Below are positions 28,026-36,244 of a stretch of DNA of 64,000 nucleotides, piece after piece. Under the pieces are notes generated by a model. The model worked only from the letters and a program-made list of their open reading frames with translations. It was not told the origin of the DNA and did not search any database. A program made the translations under genes and the position numbers. The stretch is from Labilithrix sp. (GTDB lineage: Bacteria; Myxococcota_A; Polyangia; Polyangiales; Polyangiaceae): NCBI GenBank assembly GCA_019637175.1, contig JAHBWD010000001.1, positions 186,001-250,000 on the forward strand, read 5' to 3'. How positions within the stretch are numbered: position 1 is the first letter of the stretch; each line of letters opens with the position of its first letter.

Positions 28026-29365
28026 GCCTTCTCGTCGTCGCCGGCGCCGTCCGCCATCGTGTCGAAGCCCTCCATGAAGTCGAGGAGCGCGTCGCGCACG
28101 ACGCCGCGATCGGGGAGCTGTCCGAGCATTCCGTACATCGCCGAGGCGCCTTCGGCCTGGGCCTTCGTCTCGATCACCTCGCGCGTGCACTCGCGCAGGT
28201 CGGCGAGGAAGACGTCGGCGACGGCGTCGTGGCCCGGGCTGACCGTGAGGTGCAGGCTCGCGGGCGCCTGCTGGCGATCCATCCTCCAGCCGCGCGCCTG
28301 CATGCGATCGCCGATGACGTAGAGATCTCCTTCGTCGGCGCTGAACGCGATCAGGCTCATCACCGGCTTGCCGAGGAGGCGGAGGCCGGGGACCTCGGCG
28401 ATGCCCTTGGCGAGCTTGGCGGTCGCGTCCATCGCGCGGCGCGCGAGATCGAGGTAGCCGTCTTCGCCGAGGTACGTCATGACGGCCCACGCGGCGGCGA
28501 TCGCACCGCCGGGCCGCGTGCCGAGGATGCTCGGTGAGCCGAAGAGGCCGCCCGGCCAGTCTGCGTGCACGAAGTGCTGGAACCTGCGGAGCGCGCGCGT
28601 GCGGTAGAGCACGACCGACGCGCCCTTCGCCGCGTAGCCGTACTTGTGGAGATCGGCGGAGATCGACGTGACGCCCGGGACGCGGAAGTCCCACGCGGGC
28701 ACGTCGTGGCCGAGCCGCTCGACCCACGGAAGGAGGAAGCCGCCGATGCAGGCGTCGACGTGGCAGAGGATGCCACGGCTCGCGGCGAGCGCCGCCAGAT
28801 CGGCGACGGGATCCATCACGCCGTGGGGATACTGCGGCGACGACGCGACGACGAGGATCGTGTCGTCGGTGATGAGCTCCTTCGCTTTGTCGACGTCGGC
28901 GGTGAAGTCGTCGCGCATCGGCACGAGCACGGGCTTGATGCCGACCATGTGCGCCGCCTTGAGGAGCGCGGGGTGCGCCGTGACGGGCAGGAGCATCTCG
29001 GGCGCGGTCACCTTCGGGCGCTCGGCGCGGGCCCAGTCGCGCGCGGTCTTCACCGCGAGGAGCAGGCTCTCCGATCCGCCGCTGCTCATCGTGCCGACCG
29101 AGCCTTCGGGGCCGTGGAAGAGCCCGAGCACCATCGAGACGACCTCGGACTCGAAGCGCCGCAGGCTGGGGAACGCCATCGGGTTGAGCGCGTTCTGGGA
29201 GAAGAAGCGGATGTAGGCGTCCTTGGCGACCGCGTCGACGTCGGGCGGGACCGCATAGACGAGGCTGAAGAGCCGGGCGCCTGCGGCGTCGCCGTCGGTG
29301 CGGCGGTACTTCTCCATCGTCGCGACGAGCTCTTCTCGTGACGGTCCTCGCTTCGGCATCTTCAT
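28022..29365 (-). CDS. Sphingosine-1-phosphate-lyase-like PLP enzyme
   Basis: A 447-residue fold-type I PLP protein. SSGGSESLLLAVKTAR (about 94-109) binds the phosphate, His131 lies in VTAHPALLKAA, Asp204 in HVDACIGGF holds the pyridine nitrogen, and SADLHKYGYAAKG has the Schiff-base Lys241. The order and the HPALLKAA and HKYGYAAKG blocks match the sphinganine-1-phosphate aldolase (DPL1) group more than glutamate decarboxylases. Unlike the eukaryotic enzyme it has no N-terminal TM helix. It would cleave a long-chain base phosphate in the cytosol, or carry out a related PLP-dependent cleavage. It is coupled to the amidohydrolase. Confidence 0.85.
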   Translation of the reverse strand: MKMPKRGPSREELVATMEKYRRTDGDAAGARLFSLVYAVPPDVDAVAKDAYIRFFSQNALNPMAFPSLRRFESEVVSMVLGLFHGPEGSVGTMSSGGSESLLLAVKTARDWARAERPKVTAPEMLLPVTAHPALLKAAHMVGIKPVLVPMRDDFTADVDKAKELITDDTILVVASSPQYPHGVMDPVADLAALAASRGILCHVDACIGGFLLPWVERLGHDVPAWDFRVPGVTSISADLHKYGYAAKGASVVLYRTRALRRFQHFVHADWPGGLFGSPSILGTRPGGAIAAAWAVMTYLGEDGYLDLARRAMDATAKLAKGIAEVPGLRLLGKPVMSLIAFSADEGDLYVIGDRMQARGWRMDRQQAPASLHLTVSPGHDAVADVFLADLRECTREVIETKAQAEGASAMYGMLGQLPDRGVVRDALLDFMEGFDTMADGAGDDEKA

Positions 29366-29397
29366 GGCGACTGCTCCTCGGTATGCTGCGTAGCTCG

Positions 29398-30303
29398 ATG
29401 GACGCTTCGAAGTCGCGCCGGACGGGCGCGATCCTGGTGGTGCTCGCGGCGACGCTCTGGAGCACCGGCGGCGTGGGCGTGAAGATCGCCGTCGCCGAGC
29501 CGCTGGTGATCGCGGGTCTGCGCAGCGTGTTCGCGCTCGCGTTCATGGCGGTCGTGCTCGCGATCGCGATCGTGCGTCGAGGGGAGCCCGGCGTGCTCGG
29601 CGCGCTCTTGCGACGGCCGCTCGTCTGGGGCGCGGCGACGAGCTACGCGCTCATGGTCGTGTGCTTCGTCCTCGCGGCGCGGCGAACGACGGCGGCCAAC
29701 GCGATCTTCATCCAGTACACCGGCCCGGTGTACGTCGCGCTCCTCGGCGGGCGGCTCCTCGGCGAGAAGGTCACGCGCCGCGATCTCGTGGCCGTCGGCG
29801 CATGCGTCGCCGGCATGGCGCTCGCGTTCGGCGGCGAGCTGGGCGGCGGCCGCGCGACGGGCAACGCGCTCGCGATCCTCTCGAGCTTCGGCTTCGCCGG
29901 CCTCCCGCTCTTGCTCCGGCTCGATCAGCAGCGGCTCGAACGATCGGCGCACGCCGCGCACGCGCCGATGGTCGCGATGACGCTGGGCAACGCGATCGCC
30001 GCGGCGATCGCGCTTCCGGCGATGATCGCGGCGCCGCCCTCCGGGCCCGCGGCGGGCCGGACGTGGCTCGTGCTCGCGGCGCTCGGCGCGCTCCAGATCG
30101 GCCTGCCCTACGTGCTCTACGGGATCGCCGTTCGCCGCCTGCGCGCGCTCGAGAGCTCGCTGCTCGCGACGATCGAGCCGGTGTTGAGCCCGGTGTGGGT
30201 GGTGCTCGCGACCGGCGAGACGCCGAGCGCGCTCGCCCTGGCGGGAGGCGCGATGATCGTGATCGCCGTCGCCGTGCAGGCGATCAGCGGGAAGCATCGC
30301 TGA
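29398..30303 (+). CDS. EamA/DMT-superfamily transporter
   Basis: A 301-residue membrane protein with about ten hydrophobic segments arranged as two EamA repeats. The first has LVVLAATLWSTGGVGVKI and the typical NAIFIQYTGPVYVALLGG in the middle; the second contains GLPYVLYGIAVRRLRALESSLLATIEPVLSPVW. It exports or imports small metabolites through the inner membrane; substrates are not inferable. The ATG at 29398 starts just before TM1; upstream in-frame starts exist (29383, 29338). It is divergent from the S1P-lyase-like gene with only 32 bp between starts, and ends 20 bp inside the convergent lipoprotein gene. Confidence 0.85.
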   Translation: MDASKSRRTGAILVVLAATLWSTGGVGVKIAVAEPLVIAGLRSVFALAFMAVVLAIAIVRRGEPGVLGALLRRPLVWGAATSYALMVVCFVLAARRTTAANAIFIQYTGPVYVALLGGRLLGEKVTRRDLVAVGACVAGMALAFGGELGGGRATGNALAILSSFGFAGLPLLLRLDQQRLERSAHAAHAPMVAMTLGNAIAAAIALPAMIAAPPSGPAAGRTWLVLAALGALQIGLPYVLYGIAVRRLRALESSLLATIEPVLSPVWVVLATGETPSALALAGGAMIVIAVAVQAISGKHR

Positions 30304-31396
30304 CGCCTCCGTCGGACGCGCCCTTGGCCGGGCGAGGCACGTTCGAAGGAACGAGATCGTCGGGGATGCGGATCGCGGTCATGCTGCCGCGTCCTCCGCT
30401 GTTTCCGAGGACGTTGCCGCCGAGATAGATCGTGTCGGCGGTGAGGCTGCCGGTGCCGCGTATGGTGCCGCTCTCGTCGGGTCCGAAGAACGCGGTCATC
30501 GTGAGGCCGGCGACCGTGACGGGCGGGCTCTGCACGACCATGTCGGCCGGCGCGCTCACGACGCCGGCGCCGTTGCTCTCGTCGACCGCGCACCCTTCGA
30601 CGCGGAACGAGTATCCGGTCGGCGGCTCGAAGTTCGGCACGAAGTCGGTGTGCTCGTCGACGGTGCCGGCCTTGAGCGACGGCGCCACGCACGCGGGCGT
30701 CGGGAGGAGGCGGCAGGCGTCGGCCTCGCCGCAAGGCGTCGGACACCGGCTGCCGTCGCGGCTGCGATCGGCGTTGGTGAACTGGCCGATGAACGCGCCG
30801 GTGTCGGCGTCGACGTCGAGCGCGCCGTAGAGCTGGATCTGGGTCCCGAGCGGCTGATCGACCTCGAGCAGCACGAAGTAGACGCCCGTCTGGAGCTGCG
30901 TCGACCGCGCGCCTGCGTTGCAGCGCACGGCGTAGGAGAAGAGGATCCGCGTGCGGTTGACGCGGACGCGGCCGCCCGTGCCGGTGAGGCCGCCCTCGAC
31001 GAGCAGCACGAGCTTTGGTCCGACGGGCAGGGCCGAGCTCGGCGTGAACACGAGCTTCGAATTGTCGGCGACGAGCTCGGCGCTCCCGCCGCGATCGCCG
31101 TCGAGGGTGTCGTGCGCGAGGATGACCTTCAGCTCGGTGTCGGGATCGTCGTCTTCGTCGGGCAGATCGCCCTCGAGGTTGGGCGTGTAGGCGGCGACCT
31201 TCATCTTCAGCGTCGCCGGATCGATCGGCTGCCCGAAGTCGATCACCAGCGGCGCCTTCGAGTCGTACAAGAGACCGGCGCTCAGCCCTTCGATCACGGG
31301 CGTCGGCGGAGGCTCGTAGCGCTCGCACGCCGCGGCGATGGTCGCGACGAGCGCGCCGATGAAGATCACGAGGAGGAGGCGAGGGGATGATTTCAT
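30284..31396 (-). CDS. Predicted lipoprotein with Ig-like domain
   Basis: A 370-residue protein with signal ending ATIAAAC (Cys24). Residues 38-130 contain a Big_5-like Ig domain (PLVIDFGQPIDPATLKM, LVFTPSSALPVGPKLVLLVEGG). Residues 200-245 carry six cysteines (CPTPCGEADACRLLPTPAC) probably in disulfides. The C-terminal part has strand-like stretches without recognised fold. It follows the outer-membrane barrel gene by 9 bp and is likely its operon partner, perhaps a surface lipoprotein that works with the barrel. Confidence 0.75.
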   Translation of the reverse strand: MKSSPRLLLVIFIGALVATIAAACERYEPPPTPVIEGLSAGLLYDSKAPLVIDFGQPIDPATLKMKVAAYTPNLEGDLPDEDDDPDTELKVILAHDTLDGDRGGSAELVADNSKLVFTPSSALPVGPKLVLLVEGGLTGTGGRVRVNRTRILFSYAVRCNAGARSTQLQTGVYFVLLEVDQPLGTQIQLYGALDVDADTGAFIGQFTNADRSRDGSRCPTPCGEADACRLLPTPACVAPSLKAGTVDEHTDFVPNFEPPTGYSFRVEGCAVDESNGAGVVSAPADMVVQSPPVTVAGLTMTAFFGPDESGTIRGTGSLTADTIYLGGNVLGNSGGRGSMTAIRIPDDLVPSNVPRPAKGASDGGVSDASR

Positions 31397-31405
31397 GGCG
31401 CTCGC

Positions 31406-33055
31406 TCAGAAGTAAAAGGTGCCACGACCCTGGACGAGGAAGCTACGCGCGGCGTCGCCGTTGACGTCTTGGAGCGCGCTCCCGGGAAAGAGGACGGCGC
31501 CCTCGAGATCGGCGGCGAAGTGCTCGAACATGCGGTATTGCACGCGCAGGTCGAGCTCGGTGCCGTAGTAGCGGCCCGGCGGACCGCCGGCGAAATTCAC
31601 GAGATCGTCCTCGATGGCGACGCCGTCGCGCTTCTGGAGCGACGCGATCGGATCGACGACCTTCGCCGGCGCCCAGGCCATGAGGACGCCGCCGCGGAGG
31701 AGGAGGTTCTCGACGGGGTGCAGGTCGACCTGGGGGAAGATCGCGAAGGCGTTGGCGAACGAGCCTCGCGTCGCGATCGCCTCGAGCGGGTAGCTCGGCG
31801 CGTTGAGGTTCTTCAAGAGCTCGACGCCCGCGGCCGCCGCGCGCCCGGTCTGGTAGGCGAGCGCGTGCTTGAAGAGCAAGAGGCCCACGTTCGTGTCTTC
31901 GGAGAAGCGGAACTGCGTGAGCGGCGTCCGCGTCTGCGGATCGGAGTCGCCCGAGGCGTAGTCGGCCTCGAGGTAGAGCGAGTAGAACGACTTGTCGTAG
32001 CGCACGACGCCGCGCGCGCCGAACTGCGTGACGCGCTGATCGACCGCGGGATCGTTGGTGATGACGCGGAACGCCTCGCCGACCTCGCGCGTGCTGCCGG
32101 CGATCACGGTCGACTCGACGCCGGCGTGGATGTCGCCGAACTTCGACATCGCGCGCATGCCGACGGCGTGGATGCCAGTCTCGTTGGCGCGGCTCCAGCG
32201 ATAGGCGTGGAAGAGGCGCACCTCGGCATCGGAGCCGAGCGCGTGCTCCGGCTGGAGCCAGCGGATCGCGGTGACGAAGCCGTGCAGATCGTCCTTGAAG
32301 CGCTGCGGATCGTCGGTGACGAGCCGGTCGTACGCGAGGATGAGGAAGGTGCCCTTCGTCTCGCTCTTGTCGCGCAGTTCCTTGGGCTTGAACGCCTCGA
32401 GCGGCTTCGTGGCGAAGAGGATGCGGTCGGCGCTGTTGCCCCTTCGCGCGAAGCCGAAGCGGTTTCTGCGGCCGTCGCCGTCGTTGACGGCGATCGACGC
32501 GCCCTCGGTGAACGCCTGGCGTCCGATGCGGATGAGGCCGACGGGCGTGATGATGTCGCCGTAGAGGCGGCGAACGAAGACCGGATCGGTCTCGCACAGC
32601 CCGAAGTGGTAGCTCGAGGGCTCGGTCGCGGGATCGTTGCCGCGTCGCTGGATGCAGGCGGCCGCGATGTTGGGGTTGGTGGTGCTGACGGTCGCTCCGC
32701 TCGACGGCTCCGGCGCGACGCCGAGGGTGCCGTTGTCGCCCCAGAGCACGCCGTCGAGCACGTCCCACGACGTGACGAGGCGGACCTTGTCGTCGTAGTC
32801 GAGGCCGGCGTCGAGGCGCAGGCGGTGCTCGAGCGTCGAGAAGTTTCGGTCGCGCGTCCCGTTCAGATCGAGCGGGCGCACGGCGACGGCGTTGGCGCGA
32901 TACTCGGCGCCTCCGCGGAATCCGGTCGACGCCCCCAGCGAGAGGCGCTGCGGAGGGCCCGCGGGATCGGGGTCGGACCAGGGCTCGACGGCCGCCGCCG
33001 GGCGCGCGGAGAGCAGCCCGAGGCTCAGGCCGAGGATCATCGCCGCCGTACGCAT
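31406..33055 (-). CDS. Outer-membrane beta-barrel protein
   Basis: A 549-residue protein with a cleavable signal (MRTAAMILGLSLGLLSARPAAA). The rest shows alternating amphipathic strands (RLRLDAGLDYDDKVRLVTSWDVLDG, VVRYDKSFYSLYLEADYASG, TELDLRVQYRM) and ends with TFYF, the terminal aromatic used as the BAM signal. The size suggests an 18-strand-like porin of the alginate-export type, but no subfamily can be fixed. An AAAGGA element and the palindrome at 33066-33078 lie directly upstream, so TetR control is likely. The GC-rich opposite strand carries a long shadow frame. Confidence 0.8.
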   Translation of the reverse strand: MRTAAMILGLSLGLLSARPAAAVEPWSDPDPAGPPQRLSLGASTGFRGGAEYRANAVAVRPLDLNGTRDRNFSTLEHRLRLDAGLDYDDKVRLVTSWDVLDGVLWGDNGTLGVAPEPSSGATVSTTNPNIAAACIQRRGNDPATEPSSYHFGLCETDPVFVRRLYGDIITPVGLIRIGRQAFTEGASIAVNDGDGRRNRFGFARRGNSADRILFATKPLEAFKPKELRDKSETKGTFLILAYDRLVTDDPQRFKDDLHGFVTAIRWLQPEHALGSDAEVRLFHAYRWSRANETGIHAVGMRAMSKFGDIHAGVESTVIAGSTREVGEAFRVITNDPAVDQRVTQFGARGVVRYDKSFYSLYLEADYASGDSDPQTRTPLTQFRFSEDTNVGLLLFKHALAYQTGRAAAAGVELLKNLNAPSYPLEAIATRGSFANAFAIFPQVDLHPVENLLLRGGVLMAWAPAKVVDPIASLQKRDGVAIEDDLVNFAGGPPGRYYGTELDLRVQYRMFEHFAADLEGAVLFPGSALQDVNGDAARSFLVQGRGTFYF

Positions 33056-33065
33056 CTCTCTTTCC

Positions 33066-33078
33066 TTTACACTGTAAA
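33066..33078. promoter_or_regulatory. Perfect 13-bp palindromic operator candidate
   Basis: TTTACA-C-TGTAAA lies 11 bp upstream of the barrel start and 24 bp after the TetR gene stop. It is AT-rich in a GC-rich setting and has the size and symmetry of TetR-type operators. The adjacent TetR-family gene makes binding likely, but this is inference. Confidence 0.6.
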
Positions 33079-33101
33079 ATGAACTGCGCAAGCCGAGGGC
33101 G

Positions 33102-33836
33102 TCATTCGCGCCTCGACGGATGCCGTTTTTTCGTGGGGGCCACGACGGGCGCGCGGCCGAGCGCGTCGAGGAGCAGCTCGAGCCCGAACGAGAACACGTC
33201 GTCGAAGTGCGTCGGCTCGAGCCAGGTCGCGGCCTCGGCGAGGCGGGGAAACTTCTCTCGGTCGGCGGCGTGCTGGGCCGCGAGGTCGCTCGGGCTGCGC
33301 CCGCGCTCGGCGTCGCGCAGGCCCGCGAGCTCGTCGAGGGCTACGCCGCTGCAATAGCTGCTCACCAGGCGGAAGAAGCGCGCGCTCGTCTGGGGATCGA
33401 GCCCGCTCGCGTGCGCGAGCTCGAAGAGGCTCTCGAGGAAGAGCCACGTGCCCTCGGTGGCGAAGCGCCGCGTCGCGAGGAGAGGGAACGCGCGGGGGTG
33501 CTGGTGCGCGAGCCGGCGGTAGGCGTGCGCGAGCTTGCGGAGGGCGTCGATCCAGTCGCCGGTGCTCGAAGGCTCGAGCGGGAGCCGCGCGATGAGCGCC
33601 TCGACCACGGCGTCGAGCAGCGCGTCCTTGCTCGGATAATACCAGTAGATGGCCATCGCCTCGCAGCCGAGCGCCGCGCCGAGGCGGCGCGTGCTGAACG
33701 ACTCGAGGCCCTCGGCGTCGATGAGCCGCAGCGCCTCGTCACGGATGCGCTCCGCGGTCAGGCCGTGCTTTCCTCCGGGAGACTGTGTCGAACGCTTGGC
33801 GGAGGCCTTCTTTCGCTTCGAGGCGGAGGCTGCCAT
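33102..33836 (-). CDS. TetR/AcrR-family transcriptional regulator
   Basis: A 244-residue protein. A basic, Lys-rich tail (1-24) precedes the HTH domain, LTAERIRDEALRLIDAEGLESFSTRRLGAALG followed by IYWYYPSKDALLDAVVEAL. The C-terminal ligand-binding helices include RRLAHQHPRAFPLLATRR, as in the TetR_C (tetracycline-repressor-like) group. Its stop is 46 bp upstream of the barrel start, with the TTTACA-C-TGTAAA palindrome in that gap. Around its own start lie TTTCGTGAAA (33882-33891) and a second CGTGAAA, which may be autoregulatory. Confidence 0.88.
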   Translation of the reverse strand: MAASASKRKKASAKRSTQSPGGKHGLTAERIRDEALRLIDAEGLESFSTRRLGAALGCEAMAIYWYYPSKDALLDAVVEALIARLPLEPSSTGDWIDALRKLAHAYRRLAHQHPRAFPLLATRRFATEGTWLFLESLFELAHASGLDPQTSARFFRLVSSYCSGVALDELAGLRDAERGRSPSDLAAQHAADREKFPRLAEAATWLEPTHFDDVFSFGLELLLDALGRAPVVAPTKKRHPSRRE

Positions 33837-33901
33837 CGGCGGCTGCTAGTTTCACCGGGCAAGCGCACCCCGCGCCACTCCTTTCGTGAAACAATGCGAT
33901 C

Positions 33902-34825
33902 GTGAAAGGAGCCACCGCTCCCATCCGAACGGTAGCGGCGGCGACGTTTCGCCCTCGGGGCGGGCGCTACGAGTCGGTTCGCGTGCGTCGCGTCCCCGTT
34001 CGCGCCCTGCGGGGCGGTGAGCGCGGCGTCGCGGCGTCGTTCCGGGTGCGCGCGGGCGCCGTCGAGATCGCGATCCTCGCGCGAGGCGAGCTCTCGCCCG
34101 ACGAGCTCGCGTGGGCGATGGAGGCGGCGCGCGGGCTCGCCGCCGTCGACGACGATCCGACGGAGTTTCTCGCGCTCGCGCGGAGGAGCCCGCTCGTCGC
34201 CAAGCTCGCCGCGGCGTCCGACTGCCGGCTCGATCGCACGCCGACGGTGTTCGAGAGCTTCACCTGCGCCGTCATCGAGCAGCTCGTGACGACCTTCGAG
34301 GCGCACGCGTCGATTCGACGTCTGCATCGCGACGCCGGTGCGCTCATCGAGGGGACGGACCATCGCGCGCCGCCGACCGCGAGCGCCGTGCTCGCGGTGC
34401 CGCCGTGGCGCCTCCGCGAGATCGGGATCGGCGTCCGTCGCGCGCGCACGCTGCGCGAGGGAGCGCGGCGCGCCGCCGCGCTCGAGCGGCTCAAGGCCGG
34501 CGATCCCGCCGAGGCGGTCGAGAAGCTCCAGTCGCTGCCGGGCGTCGGTCCGTGGACGGCGAACCTCGTCGCGCAGAACGCGCTCGCGTACGCCGACGCC
34601 GTGCCCGTCGGCGACTTCCACGCGCCTCGCGTGATCACGCAGGCGCTCACGGGCGAGCCGGGCGACGACGCGGCGATGCTCGAGGCGCTCGCGCCGTTTC
34701 GCCCTCACCGCGCGCGCGCGGCGCGCCTCGTCATGCGCGCGGCGATGGTCTCCGGCCTCTCGGAGGTCGCGCCGCGGCGCGTGCCGAAGGTCGATCCCCA
34801 TCGGCGGGAGCCGTGGAAGTATTGA
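33902..34825 (+). CDS. DNA-3-methyladenine glycosylase, AlkA-like HhH-GPD protein
   Basis: A 307-residue protein with a GTG start. The helix-hairpin-helix reads LQSLPGVGPWTANLVAQNAL (209-228), followed by the catalytic Asp238 in VPVGDFHAPRV, typical of AlkA-type HhH-GPD glycosylases. The N-terminal 100 residues form the accompanying alpha/beta domain. It removes alkylated purines in base-excision repair. It is divergent from the TetR gene across 65 bp; the palindrome-like CGTGAAA repeats lie there, so shared control is possible. Confidence 0.88.
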   Translation: MKGATAPIRTVAAATFRPRGGRYESVRVRRVPVRALRGGERGVAASFRVRAGAVEIAILARGELSPDELAWAMEAARGLAAVDDDPTEFLALARRSPLVAKLAAASDCRLDRTPTVFESFTCAVIEQLVTTFEAHASIRRLHRDAGALIEGTDHRAPPTASAVLAVPPWRLREIGIGVRRARTLREGARRAAALERLKAGDPAEAVEKLQSLPGVGPWTANLVAQNALAYADAVPVGDFHAPRVITQALTGEPGDDAAMLEALAPFRPHRARAARLVMRAAMVSGLSEVAPRRVPKVDPHRREPWKY

Positions 34826-34851
34826 GCTGCCCGGGCCCGTCGGCGCGTCGC

Positions 34852-35976
34852 TCAGGCCTTCGCGCGCGCGCGCTTCCGCCCTGACTTCCCTGCGCTCGCG
34901 GCCTTTCCCATCTTCGCGAGCATGCGGCTGACGGCGGCCGGCGCGATCTTCGAGACGACGCGCACCTCGGGCGACAGCGCGGCGAAGGAGGCCTCGACGG
35001 CGAGCGCGCGTGCGTCCGCCGGATCCTGCAACAGGATGACGCGGCGTCCTTCGAACGCCGGGATGTCGGCGGGCACGCCCTCGAGCCAGATCCAGTGCGC
35101 GGGATCTTCGGGATCGGCCTCGGGGAGCGTTCCGTCGGCCGCGAGGCCGGTCCACGCGACGAGGTTGAACGCGGCGACGATCGCGGGCGGCTTCTTCGGC
35201 GCCGCGCCGGGATCGGTCAGCGCGGCGACGGCGCGACGGTCGGGCCGCTGGCCTTCGATGAGGCCCTTCTTCGGATCGCCGACGATCGCGTTCGTGAGCA
35301 AGACGAAGAGCTCGAGGTTCGAGGAGACGTCGCGGACGGTCACCTCGAACCCGCGCTCCGACTCGGGGTGCAACACGGTGATCCGCGCGTCGTCGAGGAT
35401 CGCGAGGACCTGGCTGAGGAAGCTGACCTCCTCGACGGCCGCCTCGAGCGGATAGACCGCCTCCGCGAGCTCGCCCGACCCTTGCTCCTTGCTCCGGAGC
35501 TTGCGCGATCGCGTGAGGCACGCGACGGCGGCGAGGCAGCGCGACGCGAGCGCTTGCCAGGCGTCGGCGTCGGCCGGCTTCTTGGCGGCGGCCTTCTTGC
35601 CTGCCGCGGCGATCGCCTCGTCGACGAGCTCCTCGCCCGAGGCCTTCACGCAAGCTTGGGCGAAGCGCGTCGCGCCTTCGAGCGTCTCCCGGAGGCCGCG
35701 CCGCACGGCGGGCCAGGCGACCTCGGGCGGTGCCCCGGCTTCGACGAGCGCACCGAGCGCGAGGTGCAGCACCTGGGCTCCACGCCCTCGAGCCTTCGCC
35801 GCGCCTCGATCGAGCTGGCGGAGCGCATCTTTCGCCGCCTTCGCGTCGTCCGGATCGAACGCCTTCATCACGCCGTTGACGGCGTCGCGCAGCGCCCGGT
35901 CATCGCCGCCATCGTCAGCGCCCGCCGCGCTCTCCACCAGCCGCCCCACGGCCCGTGCCAGTGCCGAATCCGCCAT
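34852..35976 (-). CDS. Unknown cytosolic protein
   Basis: A 374-residue protein without a signal peptide or TM helix. The first half is helical and Ala/Asp-rich (DAVNGVMKAFDPDDAKAAKDALRQLD), the second has strand-forming blocks (ITVLHPESERGFEVTVRDV, PAIVAAFNLVAWTGL, WIWLEGVPADIPAFEGRRVILLQD) and a basic C-terminus SGRKRARAKA. No domain recognised. The ATG at 35976 is used; a TTG at 35979 is possible. It is divergent from the lipoprotein gene at 36245, with the long hairpin between them. Confidence 0.65.
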   Translation of the reverse strand: MADSALARAVGRLVESAAGADDGGDDRALRDAVNGVMKAFDPDDAKAAKDALRQLDRGAAKARGRGAQVLHLALGALVEAGAPPEVAWPAVRRGLRETLEGATRFAQACVKASGEELVDEAIAAAGKKAAAKKPADADAWQALASRCLAAVACLTRSRKLRSKEQGSGELAEAVYPLEAAVEEVSFLSQVLAILDDARITVLHPESERGFEVTVRDVSSNLELFVLLTNAIVGDPKKGLIEGQRPDRRAVAALTDPGAAPKKPPAIVAAFNLVAWTGLAADGTLPEADPEDPAHWIWLEGVPADIPAFEGRRVILLQDPADARALAVEASFAALSPEVRVVSKIAPAAVSRMLAKMGKAASAGKSGRKRARAKA

Positions 35977-36000
35977 CAACCCGAAATATCACGCGAAGAC

Positions 36001-36093
36001 AAAAGACGAATGGCCGAATACAGAACGGGGAGCCGGCACCCGCACCCGCTCCCGGTTCCCCGTTCCGTGTTCGCTCTTCCACATTCGTCTTTT
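36001..36093. repeat. Long imperfect inverted repeat (hairpin) in a divergent intergenic region
   Basis: Outer arms AAAAGACGAATG (36001-36012) and CATTCGTCTTTT (36082-36093) pair perfectly over 12 bp. Inner arms GAACGGGGAGCCGG (36023-36036) and CCGGTTCCCCGTTC (36052-36065) pair over 14 bp with a single G.T. The loop is 15 nt. The element covers about a third of the 268-bp gap between two divergent genes (35977-36244). The rest of the gap shows no gene. Confidence 0.8.
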
Positions 36094-36244
36094 TCTCGTC
36101 CGCGACGACCTTCGCTTCATCGAGCGCCGACGCGGAGTGGCCCGCGCCACCTCCAAAACTGGCCGGGCCATGGGGTCACGGCGAGCAACGTCGCGACATC
36201 GTTCGATCGCGCGCTCGGCACGCGGTGTGTTTGGGGCGAGGGTC

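Noticed and set aside
36001..36093. Rho-independent terminator
   Set aside because: The hairpin lies between two divergent starts, not after a gene, and the strong GC stem is followed by a T-run only after the second arm.
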